DNA of 64,000 nucleotides, taken from UBA1046 sp012511325. GTDB taxonomy: Bacteria > Bacillota > Clostridia > Saccharofermentanales > DTU023. Location of the stretch: assembly GCA_050951925.1 (NCBI GenBank), contig JBMNJZ010000001.1, positions 62,001 to 126,000 on the forward strand, in the 5' to 3' direction. The translations under genes and the position numbers were made by a program. How positions within the stretch are numbered: the stretch's first letter is position 1; each line of letters starts with the position of its first letter. The notes under the pieces are model-generated. The model ran no database searches and was not told the origin of the DNA. It worked only from the letters and a program-made list of their open reading frames with translations. Shown one piece after another: positions 8,250 through 16,771 of the stretch.

Positions 8250-8822
8250 TTAACTTTTATCTCTTACGATAAAGAGAAAATCCCCATTGCTAAGATTCGC
8301 GGCATTCCCTTCATCAAGATCAAGATGAGCAAGATCTACCGGCCCCGGATATAATTTAATGCCCACATTATTAAATACTATGCTCCGATCACCTTCAGAC
8401 ACCAAGCTAATTTTATCGCCGGGTTTAACGCCCAAGGTTGCCGCTGTTTCAGAAAGCAAATGAACATGGCGTTGAGCAATGATACCGCAGTTCAAGGTTA
8501 TCTCACCCTTCGGACCGATTAAAGTCAACGGAACCGCTGCTTCAAGGTCTCCTGACATTGCGACGGGAGGATCAATTTGCAACTTGTAGCAATCGGACTT
8601 AAGAAGTTCAACCTGAGTGTAATTTCTAAGCGGGCCGAGTACCCTAAGATTATTGATCCTGCCATGATTAGTGGCAATGTCTATCGTCTCTTCGGCTGCG
8701 AATTCACCGCCGCCTAGATCCCTCTGAAGACGGAGCTCATAGCCGCTGCCAAACAATACTTCCAATGCAGCTGGCGTCAAATGCGCATGACGGTTTGATA
8801 GCATTACAACAATTCTGTTCAT
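8250..8822 (-). CDS. pduL: phosphate propanoyltransferase (PduL-type phosphotransacylase)
   Basis: Transfers an acyl group between CoA and phosphate. The 190-residue protein has both histidine motifs that bind the catalytic zinc in PduL: SNRHAHL near the N-terminus and AQRHVHL in the middle (about residue 120). It also has the GPLRNYTQVEL stretch typical of the family. There is no obvious microcompartment targeting helix at the N-terminus, so a free cytoplasmic enzyme is likely. It overlaps the kinase gene upstream by 4 bp (ATGA), so the two are translated together: acyl-CoA to acyl phosphate, then ATP plus acid. Confidence 0.9.
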   Translation of the reverse strand: MNRIVVMLSNRHAHLTPAALEVLFGSGYELRLQRDLGGGEFAAEETIDIATNHGRINNLRVLGPLRNYTQVELLKSDCYKLQIDPPVAMSGDLEAAVPLTLIGPKGEITLNCGIIAQRHVHLLSETAATLGVKPGDKISLVSEGDRSIVFNNVGIKLYPGPVDLAHLDLDEGNAANLSNGDFLFIVRDKS

Positions 8823-9880
8823 TGTGGCCTTCCCTCATATATATTTGCTTTTTCCAGATGGTTTAATACCCGGTAGACGCCGGAAGCCAAAGCAAATTCT
8901 TCAAAAGAGCCCGCTTTGACAATTATTTCCCCCAAAAACGATATTCTGCGCATAAGATCATCCACCAAAATTTCCGATTTTGCCATACCGCCTGTCAGAA
9001 TTATCCCATCTACTTGACCATATAATACAGTAGCAAGCTCTCCGACATCTTTTGCTACTTGGAATATCATGCCCTCGAAATAAAATTTTGCCTCAGCGTC
9101 ACCATCATTAATCCTGTCCTCAACCTCCTTTAGGCTGTTAGTTCCTAAATACGCTGTTAAGCCTCCTTGCGACATAACCGACGCTAAAATTTCTTCCAGA
9201 CTCTTTTGCCCACTGTAGCAATATCTGATTAGCGGTATTGTCGGTAATGTATTCGCCCTATCAGGGGTATACGCATTATATACAGAGTCGACAATCCTGC
9301 CTTTTTTGTGCGCGCTCACCGATATTCCGCCACCCAAATGAACTACGATAAAATTAAAATCCTCATATTTGCCCCCCATCTCCTGCGCGCAAATCCGGGA
9401 TACAGCTTTTGAATTCAGAACATGGCCACTGGGATTTATTGGCAACTCAGGTAATCCCGATAGTCTGGCGTGGTCATAAAACTCATCTACGCCCTCCGCG
9501 TCATAAATGTAAGCCGGTATGCCGGATTCTTTAGATAGCTCAAATGCAATCGCCGCGCCAAGATTGGAGGCATGAGGTATCATGGCGTTCAAAAACATTT
9601 CAACCAAAGCCTCGGTAACTAAATATGCTCCGGCTCTCAAATTGCCATCGCAGCCCCCTCTGGCAGCGATAGCTCTAAATCCATTGCTCAAGTCATATCC
9701 CTTCTCTGTCATAAAACGCTCAACTACTTGTTTGCGAAACTCGAGTTGCTCATTAACAGAAGCAAAGGATCTGATCTGATCCTCATCGTGATCTATACTT
9801 TCAGCTGCTAAAAGTTTGTCATCCTTATATACCGCAACTTTTGTAGAAGTCGATCCGGGATTAATTACCAACACACACAT
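8819..9880 (-). CDS. buk: butyrate kinase family acyl kinase
   Basis: Makes ATP from an acyl phosphate. The N-terminal phosphate-binding motif NPGSTSTKVAVY and the ASKHA-fold landmarks VVHLGGGISVSAHKKGRIVD and ILTGGMAKSE identify the butyrate/branched-chain kinase branch rather than acetate kinase. The length of 353 is typical of Buk. It is paired with a PduL-type transacylase in place of the usual phosphotransbutyrylase. Substrate chain length cannot be fixed from sequence. Start at the ATG at 9880, with AGGTG upstream. Confidence 0.88.
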   Translation of the reverse strand: MCVLVINPGSTSTKVAVYKDDKLLAAESIDHDEDQIRSFASVNEQLEFRKQVVERFMTEKGYDLSNGFRAIAARGGCDGNLRAGAYLVTEALVEMFLNAMIPHASNLGAAIAFELSKESGIPAYIYDAEGVDEFYDHARLSGLPELPINPSGHVLNSKAVSRICAQEMGGKYEDFNFIVVHLGGGISVSAHKKGRIVDSVYNAYTPDRANTLPTIPLIRYCYSGQKSLEEILASVMSQGGLTAYLGTNSLKEVEDRINDGDAEAKFYFEGMIFQVAKDVGELATVLYGQVDGIILTGGMAKSEILVDDLMRRISFLGEIIVKAGSFEEFALASGVYRVLNHLEKANIYEGRPQ

Positions 9881-10269
9881 GCTCTGGCACCTAACTAATA
9901 ATTCAAAATAATAATTATTATCTCACTTTAATAATTTCCTTTTGAAGTATAGGCCGACACCTGAGGAAATGCAACAGCATCTGAGATGAACATTTTAAGC
10001 AACGGTTTTATAATCATACTTTTATGATGATAAGAGATAAAACAAAACATCGGCAGAGCCTTTAATATGACAATAAGGAGCGGTATCATGTCCCTGCAGG
10101 GAGATATGTTGCTTGTCATTTAGAAAGAAAGAAAACAAATTGTTTTGCTCAAAATCACATGAAAAATGCAGCATAAATTTTTACTAGATTTTTCTACACA
10201 CCTCCTCATTCCGAGCATAATGATCTCATCAATCTGGTGATTATATTTTTGAGTATAAACCTATTTTTC
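9881..10269. other. 389-bp AT-rich gap without a recognised gene
   Basis: This stretch lies between the polysaccharide operon's last gene and the kinase start. No ribosome-binding-site-supported reading frame, tRNA or convincing terminator was seen. It marks the transition to the AT-rich polysaccharide locus and should hold the promoter of the kinase/PduL pair, but no clear -35/-10 pair stands out. Confidence 0.5.
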
Positions 10270-10920
10270 TTATTGAAAATCTATTTCATCTGGGGGGATA
10301 TAATCCCTCGAAAATCTGTCTACTCCTCTGAACTCTGGAACAATATTTGTACCCTCTCTTTTCACAGTAGATACAATGGTTTTAAACAAAATTTTAATAT
10401 CAAGAAAAAAATTTAGTGTTTTAACATACTCCACATCGTATTTGATGCGTTCCGTCCAATCAATATTGTTTCGTCCATTAACTTGTGCTAACCCTGTAAC
10501 TCCAGGCTTAACCTCAAATCTTAGTTTTTCTTCGCCAATACATCTATCTATTTGGTATGCTAGCATTGGCCTAGGGCCAACAAAACTCATGGTACCATTA
10601 AGAATATTTAAAAGCTGCGGAGTTTCATCAAGACTAGTTTTGCGCAATAGTTTTCCTACTTTAGTGATACGATCTTCAGGCATTATTTCAATACCATCTT
10701 CATCATATTGTTCCAATATCATCGTTCTAAACTTATACATTGTAAACGGCTTGGCGTTCTTCCCTATTCTGACTTGCTTAAACAATGCTGGCCCTTTAGA
10801 GGTTAGGCGAATAATTAGCGGAACAATGATAAAAACCAATGAAATTGTTAACAAAATGATGCCTGCTAGACTGGCAACAATATCAAACAACCGCTTAAAA
10901 AACAAATATAATTTTTTCAT
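10270..10920 (-). CDS. PglC-like undecaprenyl-phosphate phosphosugar transferase
   Basis: Starts polysaccharide or glycan assembly by moving a sugar phosphate from a nucleotide sugar to undecaprenyl phosphate. The 216-residue protein has the small monotopic form (no extra membrane domain). A hydrophobic hairpin at about residues 13-38 is followed by MYKFRTM, the catalytic-region RKTSLDETPQLLNIL, SFVGPRP, and KPGVTGLAQVNGRN. The start at 10920 has GGTGAT upstream. It is the last gene of the operon, directly after a sugar aminotransferase. This pairing suggests a 4-amino or diamino 6-deoxy sugar as first sugar (inference). Confidence 0.9.
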   Translation of the reverse strand: MKKLYLFFKRLFDIVASLAGIILLTISLVFIIVPLIIRLTSKGPALFKQVRIGKNAKPFTMYKFRTMILEQYDEDGIEIMPEDRITKVGKLLRKTSLDETPQLLNILNGTMSFVGPRPMLAYQIDRCIGEEKLRFEVKPGVTGLAQVNGRNNIDWTERIKYDVEYVKTLNFFLDIKILFKTIVSTVKREGTNIVPEFRGVDRFSRDYIPPDEIDFQ

Positions 10921-10936
10921 ATTATCACCGGATTTA

Positions 10937-12094
10937 TCATAAACAGCTTCTGATCTCGAATACAATCCATTCTATTTGTTCTGGTGTCAAAGCATCCCCA
11001 CTTGGTAAACACAGAGAGTGATCAAAAATCACTTCGCTAATGCTATCGTCTGATCCAATAGCATCTTTACCTATGAAAAATACATCTCCTTGGGTAACAT
11101 ATGTAGTATTGCTAAACAGCGGTTGCATATGCATTGGTTTCCATGAAGGACGTGATTCAATCTTAGCTCTTTTAAGGGATGCAACAATATGCTCGGGACT
11201 TATTGATTTATCTCTAATACACAATATATTTAACCAGTGATTACTTCCACCCTCTGGATCATCCTTTATATATAAGGGTAAACCTTTAATAGCTTTCTGG
11301 TATGCCTTATGAATTGCTAAACGTCTATGTAATTTTTGGGGAAGAATTTCTAATTGCCCCCGTCCGATTGCTGCGCAAATATTGCTCATTCGATAGTTAT
11401 AACCAACTTCCTTATGTTCATACCATGCAACCGATTCGCGTGCCTGAGTCGACCAAAACTGCATCTTTGCTATCGCAGCCTTGTTGCTTGAAAGCACCAT
11501 GCCCCCGCCTGATGTAGTTATTATCTTATTGCCATTGAAACTGAGTATTGAAATATCCCCAAATGAACCGCATTTCTTTCCTTTGTAAACTGAGCCCATT
11601 GCTTCTGCGGCATCTTCGATAACAGGTACTTCATATTGCCTGCAAATTGGAAGCAACTTATCCCAGTCAGCCGGTTCACCGTAAATATCGCAGATAATAA
11701 CCGCTTTGGGCATAATGCCGTTCTTTTTTGCCCAGACAAAGGCATTTTCTAAAGCTAATGGACTCATATTCCAGGTATCTTCTTCAGAATCAATAAATAC
11801 AGGGATAGCTTTTTCGTAAAGGATGGGGTTGCAAGTACCAATAAATGTAAAATCCTGACAAAAAACATAATCGCCGGCTTGTACTCCAAGATACCTAAGA
11901 GCAAGATGAATCGCAGCTGTCCCCGATACAAGTGCAAGCGAAGAATTAACGTCAATATAAGTAGCTACTTCTTTTTCGAAGGCTTTAATATGAGGTCCCT
12001 GAGGAGCAATCCAATTGGTATCGAAAGCATCTTTGACATAATTTCGTTCATTACCAGCCATATATGGAGGTGAAAGATAGATATCGTATGACAT
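10937..12094 (-). CDS. DegT/DnrJ/EryC1 PLP sugar aminotransferase
   Basis: Converts a keto sugar nucleotide to an amino sugar using PLP. Seen: SGTAAIHLAL near residue 57, EDAAEAMGS (Asp161 for PLP nitrogen), and SFNGNKIITTSGGG with Lys190 as the predicted Schiff-base lysine. The 385-residue length matches PglE/PseC-type enzymes. No matching 4,6-dehydratase or N-acetyltransferase is in the window, so its substrate must come from elsewhere or it acts on an atypical ketone. It lies 12 bp after the fumarase alpha gene and 16 bp before the sugar transferase, in one operon. AAGGAAAATAATT supports the start. Confidence 0.9.
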   Translation of the reverse strand: MSYDIYLSPPYMAGNERNYVKDAFDTNWIAPQGPHIKAFEKEVATYIDVNSSLALVSGTAAIHLALRYLGVQAGDYVFCQDFTFIGTCNPILYEKAIPVFIDSEEDTWNMSPLALENAFVWAKKNGIMPKAVIICDIYGEPADWDKLLPICRQYEVPVIEDAAEAMGSVYKGKKCGSFGDISILSFNGNKIITTSGGGMVLSSNKAAIAKMQFWSTQARESVAWYEHKEVGYNYRMSNICAAIGRGQLEILPQKLHRRLAIHKAYQKAIKGLPLYIKDDPEGGSNHWLNILCIRDKSISPEHIVASLKRAKIESRPSWKPMHMQPLFSNTTYVTQGDVFFIGKDAIGSDDSISEVIFDHSLCLPSGDALTPEQIEWIVFEIRSCL

Positions 12095-12106
12095 AATTAT
12101 TTTCCT

Positions 12107-12952
12107 TTATAAATCTACACTGGCAACTCTTGGTTCTACAGAACAGCACGGGCATAAACTCACTATCCTTACACCGCTCGCACGTTGAGGACCAACACGT
12201 AAGAATGTAGCCAAAACTGATACATCCCCACCTAAACCCAAAGTTCCGATATGAGACTCATTAACATCATTGGTTATTTGCCTCTCAAAGCTACTTTGAA
12301 TATCATATCTTCCATACACTTGGGCTTCCATCATCAAAAATGCAGCTTCATAATGTGACCTGCCTATCCCTATAGCAAGAGTACATGGTGTACAGCCTAA
12401 AAGTTTAACAGCTTCATTTGACCATGTCACTATTTCATTCCTAATTGTTTCTAAGCTATGTTTATGATAAATCCTATATGTTTTGCCACGGATAGCAGGA
12501 CCACCTCCTAAAAGAAGGATATGCAACCTGATTATGTCCTCATCGACAAGTCGGATCATAAGTGGTGCAGCCATTACTGATGCAGGATCAGGATCTAGTC
12601 CACCCGACTGATCAATCTTCTGCATGTCATTGCCAAGGATATTCATTGGTCTGCCAGGCAAGATTCTTAGTCCTTGCTCAACGCCAAGATAAATAGAGTC
12701 CAACATTTCCCCAGTCAATGCGCGTTTTCTACCGATCTCAATAAATAAGTGAGGGATTCCGGTATCATCACACAGAGGACTCTTATTCTTTTCCGCTACT
12801 TCAGCATTTTCCAGAATCGCTTTTAACGCCCACCTGGCATTTTCATTAGTTTCATTTGCAATTGCCTCTCGAAATATTTGTTTTTTCCCTTCGCTGAATG
12901 TTGATCCTGCGGTGATTAATGTCTCACGTACTATTTCCGTTATCCTACTCAT
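12107..12952 (-). CDS. class I fumarase/tartrate-dehydratase-type alpha subunit
   Basis: Alpha (iron-sulphur) subunit of a two-subunit hydro-lyase that adds or removes water from a hydroxy dicarboxylate such as malate, tartrate or citramalate. The three likely 4Fe-4S cysteine sites are visible: CDDTG (Cys61), LGCTPC, and SLCPCCSVEPR near the C-terminus. HYEAA and the Gly-rich IGIGRS stretch are family landmarks. At 281 residues it is the normal size of TtdA/FumA alpha. AAGGAG precedes the start. It follows the beta-subunit gene by 3 bp, so the order is beta then alpha, the reverse of many two-subunit fumarase operons. The substrate is not decided by sequence. Confidence 0.9.
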   Translation of the reverse strand: MSRITEIVRETLITAGSTFSEGKKQIFREAIANETNENARWALKAILENAEVAEKNKSPLCDDTGIPHLFIEIGRKRALTGEMLDSIYLGVEQGLRILPGRPMNILGNDMQKIDQSGGLDPDPASVMAAPLMIRLVDEDIIRLHILLLGGGPAIRGKTYRIYHKHSLETIRNEIVTWSNEAVKLLGCTPCTLAIGIGRSHYEAAFLMMEAQVYGRYDIQSSFERQITNDVNESHIGTLGLGGDVSVLATFLRVGPQRASGVRIVSLCPCCSVEPRVASVDL

Positions 12953-12955
12953 AAG

Positions 12956-13474
12956 CTACTCCTTGTAGATTGACTCACCGTGAGCTACCGCAACAATCAT
13001 TTTAATTTCCCTAATACGTAATCTGAAAAAAGCTTCCATTCCTTCTTCTGGAAACGCCACTATTTCAGATTCCTCAATTTTACTTTGTAAAAGTGCTGTT
13101 ACTGGCGGAATTATTGCAAATATAGACTTGCACTTTTGCAGTGCTTCTATCGTCGTCTGAGAAATCATCCCTTTCCCAAGATGAATCTTAGTGCCTGCTT
13201 CAGATAATGGCGCAATACTACTTTCAATTTCATATTTATTGCTGGAAGTTGCACCGATACCAGCGGTACTCACTGCTGTATGGAATATAAGACTCCCCGA
13301 CAAATCAATGCCATTATCTTCAAGCCTTTTTTCTTGATATAGCTTTACAATTTTGGGTAAAACTGCATCACGTCCACAGTAAATAAAACCGGAAAATGAG
13401 ATGATATCACCAACTTTTAGACTTAGGATATCGTTGTCTGTAATAGGATTAGTAAGATAGATGCACTCTTTCAT
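12956..13474 (-). CDS. class I fumarase/tartrate-dehydratase-type beta subunit
   Basis: Beta subunit (swivelling domain) partner of the alpha gene immediately downstream. It has GDIISFSGFIYCGRDAVLPKI near residues 22-42, equivalent to the conserved G-x-hydrophobic-TARDAAH region of FumA-beta/TtdB. It also has SSNKYE and GKGMISQ, matching the family T-T/S-x-R-M and GKG patterns. Here the usual TARDAAH is replaced by YCGRDAV, a departure that may reflect a different substrate. At 172 residues it is slightly short for the family (about 180-200). Confidence 0.82.
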   Translation of the reverse strand: MKECIYLTNPITDNDILSLKVGDIISFSGFIYCGRDAVLPKIVKLYQEKRLEDNGIDLSGSLIFHTAVSTAGIGATSSNKYEIESSIAPLSEAGTKIHLGKGMISQTTIEALQKCKSIFAIIPPVTALLQSKIEESEIVAFPEEGMEAFFRLRIREIKMIVAVAHGESIYKE

Positions 13475-13480
13475 ATACGT

Positions 13481-14629
13481 CTAATCATTCCCTGTAGAAA
13501 ATAACTCCATGTAGCTGTGCTCATTCTTAATAACTCCAAAAGCTTTTGCTCTCATATATACATTTTTAGCCCAACTTGAGTGAGGATTAACCTCATTCAT
13601 TTTATTTGACTTGGTACTCTTAATAACTCCATCTTTGGTGTCCAATATCTGACAAGCATCATCGTACTCCTCTTTTGTTACTGCCATAAGGGCATTTACG
13701 TAAATTACATGAGTAGGATGGATAACTGTTCTACCAATAAAACCGTTTGCTCTATCTAACAGTACTTCTCTTATCAAACCGTCAATTTCATTATTAAAAA
13801 TAAGCGGATATTTAAAAAGAAAATCATCTTTACCATGAATCTGAACTTCTTCGAACATCATATTTTTAGACTGGCGGAAATACTCCCATACCGGACCTGA
13901 AACAACATACTCATTACTACGAGAAAAAACATTTAAGATATCCGAAAGACATTCCGCAACCGGCAGGACATCATAGATGGTATTATACACACCCCTTCGG
14001 ACGCCAAAACAAGAGGAAAAATCTGTTGCACCAACACGAACTTGCAAAATGTATTCCTTATGACTGTCGAGAATGGTTTTGATAGCAATCAGCTCTTTAA
14101 TTCTGGTTTCTTTAAAGGCAACCCTGGAATCCTCAATAATGGGCATGCCATATAGGATTTCTCCTATATCCTGATTAACGATCCTTAGATGTTCAAGATA
14201 CTCAACGCCATTTAGAGAGTTAAACTTAGGGAAATTGAATCCTGTTAACACCTTTGCCATCGCTGGAGTCAGCCTTGGCGAGAAATTTTTGAACTGGGAA
14301 AGAGAGCGAACACGAATAAAGATTAACGGAACGCTTTCATATGTTAATTTGCCACTTTCAATAGCATTGCTGACGGTATCTAGTAACTGCAATACATTTT
14401 CTTCAGCTGCGGGAACGTCTTGTTCCGGACAGGCATCCTCAAGACAAAGAACTAATGTAGTTAGACCTAGTACAGATTTTTCAAGAATCTTGGGACTAAA
14501 ATTTCTTGTTCCTGGCATGTACATAACAGCACCCGGGCAATACTGTAGAAATTCTTTATCAGAGTATTTATTAAATTCCACAGGATTATACACAAAAGGA
14601 AAGTCAGGACAATGATAATGATGTTTCAT
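13481..14629 (-). CDS. HpcH/HpaI (CitE-like) C-C bond lyase
   Basis: TIM-barrel aldolase/lyase related to citrate lyase beta, probably closest to the C-C bond lyase group with the YMPGTR...LVLCLEDACPEQDVPAAE start (residues 37-75). IFIRVR, EDSRVAFKE and VRVGATDFSSCFGVRRG are barrel-strand motifs expected to bind Mg2+ and an oxo-acid. At 382 residues it is longer than CitE (about 290), with a C-terminal extension. Expected chemistry is reversible cleavage or condensation of a hydroxy acid or acyl-CoA to give pyruvate, oxaloacetate or acetate-like parts. It is 6 bp upstream of the fumarase-type beta gene, within the same operon. Confidence 0.78.
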   Translation of the reverse strand: MKHHYHCPDFPFVYNPVEFNKYSDKEFLQYCPGAVMYMPGTRNFSPKILEKSVLGLTTLVLCLEDACPEQDVPAAEENVLQLLDTVSNAIESGKLTYESVPLIFIRVRSLSQFKNFSPRLTPAMAKVLTGFNFPKFNSLNGVEYLEHLRIVNQDIGEILYGMPIIEDSRVAFKETRIKELIAIKTILDSHKEYILQVRVGATDFSSCFGVRRGVYNTIYDVLPVAECLSDILNVFSRSNEYVVSGPVWEYFRQSKNMMFEEVQIHGKDDFLFKYPLIFNNEIDGLIREVLLDRANGFIGRTVIHPTHVIYVNALMAVTKEEYDDACQILDTKDGVIKSTKSNKMNEVNPHSSWAKNVYMRAKAFGVIKNEHSYMELFSTGND

Positions 14630-14697
14630 TTAATAAATCCTTTCTTTACTTGCTCAAGCATCTAATTTGAATCCTATCACAAAAAGTTTCTAATTTT

Positions 14698-15600
14698 TTA
14701 GAGGAGACTGCCTTTTGGTGACCAGACTGCCTCCGGATAGTATTCATCAATCATCCTCTTGACCAAACTACATTGTTTGGCACGCTTTCTTGCATCATCC
14801 TCAGTACTTTCCCAGCTATGAGTTGCTGCAACAGATCCACCGGTTTTAAGATATATGGGTGCCGCCACACGAATCATTTCCGGAACTTCATAATGGCGGA
14901 TAAAACCACCTGTAGATTTCGGATTCTCCGTATGCACATCTAACGGACAGTCAACTGCTTTTCTCATTGCGCTGAGCATTTGAAGCTGAATATCACGAAT
15001 CGGATTAATTGAATCAGCTCCAATCAACTCTAATAGTCTTGCTGAGCATGGATTTCCATGACCCATATGCGCCGATATTTTGAAGCGACAATCTGAAGAA
15101 ATCTCGCCAGCTTTTCTCATTTCATTCAGCAACCAAAGCAGGCCTTCATCGTATACTAAAAACCCGCGGCAGCCTAATCTATCAGCCCTTTTTACATCTT
15201 CAACCGCCCTTACAATTTGTTCTTGACCTCGCAAGCGGTAACCCATTCTGATACCCTCTTCAGTATGCACCGATGCTGATGTGTCTGTTGTGGCACGTGG
15301 CCCAATCGCTAGTATTAAATCAGTTCCCCAGATGGATGCCAACTCAACCATGGAATAAATCTCAACATCTGTTAATTGCATAATCCCCTTTGTCTGTGTA
15401 ACACGATGCAAGTAAAGTCCATGGCTATCCATTGCCTCTAGTAATGCTTTCATAACTTTTGGGCCTTGAATCCCAGGTACTTCAAAGCGATACTGTCCAC
15501 CATCTACAAAACGTTTATTAGAGTCAGGAAGATCATATGCATCTCCTTCAGGAAGTCCAATTGCAATCAGAAACTTTCTTGTTTTATCCATGCTATTCAT
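14698..15600 (-). CDS. U32-peptidase-like TIM-barrel protein, function unknown
   Basis: A 300-residue protein resembling the U32-like barrel family often named peptidase. Landmarks are YRFEVPGIQGPKV, HRVTQTKGIMQLTDVEI, DLILAIGPRATTDT, GYRLRGQEQIVRAVEDV, LVYDEGLLWLLNEMRKAG, MGHGNPCSARLLE and GGFIRHYEVPEMIRVAAP. No signal peptide or protease active-site logic is visible, so a metabolic role (lyase, isomerase or aldolase) is more likely than proteolysis (inference). It overlaps the decarboxylase gene by 4 bp (ATGA), implying tight coupling. The exact family name needs a profile search. Confidence 0.6.
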   Translation of the reverse strand: MNSMDKTRKFLIAIGLPEGDAYDLPDSNKRFVDGGQYRFEVPGIQGPKVMKALLEAMDSHGLYLHRVTQTKGIMQLTDVEIYSMVELASIWGTDLILAIGPRATTDTSASVHTEEGIRMGYRLRGQEQIVRAVEDVKRADRLGCRGFLVYDEGLLWLLNEMRKAGEISSDCRFKISAHMGHGNPCSARLLELIGADSINPIRDIQLQMLSAMRKAVDCPLDVHTENPKSTGGFIRHYEVPEMIRVAAPIYLKTGGSVAATHSWESTEDDARKRAKQCSLVKRMIDEYYPEAVWSPKGSLL

Positions 15601-16745
15601 TTACTAGCCATCCTTTCAGTAGTCGGGTTAAGCTCTGCAATCAAGCTATCGATAGCTTCCCGGTGAGAAAAATCAAGCGGTGGCAGAGGTCTTTTTAATC
15701 CTCTGTGAATTCTGATATCAATAAATGAAGCTTGATCATAATTTCCTAATATTCTTAAAGAACTAATTAATAATTCTTTATTGCACACTGGCTTACCAAC
15801 AGTTTTATAACCACAGGCCTCAGCAATTTGCGTAAAATCTACTGAATGTCCTGTCGATGGCTGCCCTCCAACAGATTCATGTGCACCGTTATTCAATAGC
15901 ACATGAATAAAGTTAGGACAATGGTTTTTACTTACTAAAGTTAATGCACCCATGTGCATAATTGCAGCTGCATCTCCATCAAGACACACAACCTGACGAT
16001 TTTTCTTTTCAAGCGCAATTGCTAAAGCTATCGAAGATGCATGCCCCATAGAACCGACATTGAGAAAGTCACATTGTTTACTTTCGTTTCTTTTTTCGCG
16101 TAAGTAGAATAGTTCTCTGGTTGCTCGACCTGTTGTTGCTAAGTAGATTGTATTTTTAGGTAAGCAATCTAAAATTATTTCAATCGCCTCTTCTCTACTC
16201 ATAGGATAACTATCGTCCTTACAATTAACCTTTTCCCCAGCAAGCAATTTCTTAGGCACCAGCAGAGCATATGGTGCTCTATTAGCACGTGCTGTATCAA
16301 CAGCTTCACTGACAACTGTTCCAATATTATCATTGTCATCTTTGAGAACCGAGTAGGGAATACGCATGATATCGAGAAGCTTAGGTGTTATTTCCCCTTG
16401 AAGTTCATGTTGTGGCCAGTCCACTGTTCCCGGTTGTCCACGCCAGCCAATAAGCAAAATCATCGGAATTCCATATACCTCAGCGTTAGTTAAAGAAACC
16501 AGCGGGTTTATAGCATTACCCATGCCGGAATTCTGCATATATACTAATGGAATTTCTTTTGAAGCTAAGTAATGCCCAGTAGCAATCCCTATTGCGTTTC
16601 CTTCATTTGCAGCAATAATATTTCTATCCGCTAGATTTGCCAATATGTAGTTGCAAAAGTTATCTAAATAAGAGTCGGGAACACCGGTAAAAAATGTAAT
16701 ACCATTCTTTTCTAGTTCCTCAAAAACAAGTCCTAAGTTTAACAT
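15597..16745 (-). CDS. phosphonopyruvate/sulfopyruvate-decarboxylase-like TPP enzyme
   Basis: Thiamin-diphosphate decarboxylase of the phosphonopyruvate decarboxylase (Ppd/Fom2) type. The N-terminal half has FFTGVPDSYLDNFCNYI, AANEGNAIGIATGHYLAS (catalytic Glu), VYMQNSGMGNAINPL and LLIGWRGQPG. The C-terminal half has the TPP-binding LDGDAAAIMHMG...LLNNGAHESVGGQPS. At 382 residues it has the normal fused alpha-beta length. It would convert a 3-substituted pyruvate to an aldehyde plus CO2. PEP mutase, the usual source of phosphonopyruvate, is not in the window, so the true substrate may be another anionic 2-oxo acid. GGAGAGG supports the start. Confidence 0.87.
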   Translation of the reverse strand: MLNLGLVFEELEKNGITFFTGVPDSYLDNFCNYILANLADRNIIAANEGNAIGIATGHYLASKEIPLVYMQNSGMGNAINPLVSLTNAEVYGIPMILLIGWRGQPGTVDWPQHELQGEITPKLLDIMRIPYSVLKDDNDNIGTVVSEAVDTARANRAPYALLVPKKLLAGEKVNCKDDSYPMSREEAIEIILDCLPKNTIYLATTGRATRELFYLREKRNESKQCDFLNVGSMGHASSIALAIALEKKNRQVVCLDGDAAAIMHMGALTLVSKNHCPNFIHVLLNNGAHESVGGQPSTGHSVDFTQIAEACGYKTVGKPVCNKELLISSLRILGNYDQASFIDIRIHRGLKRPLPPLDFSHREAIDSLIAELNPTTERMASK

Positions 16746-16771
16746 GTCCTCTCCTTTTGCTCAGGAATAAA

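Noticed and set aside
9928..10119. 63-codon minus-strand frame in the gap before the kinase
   Set aside because: No ribosome binding site, no recognisable motif and AT-driven composition.
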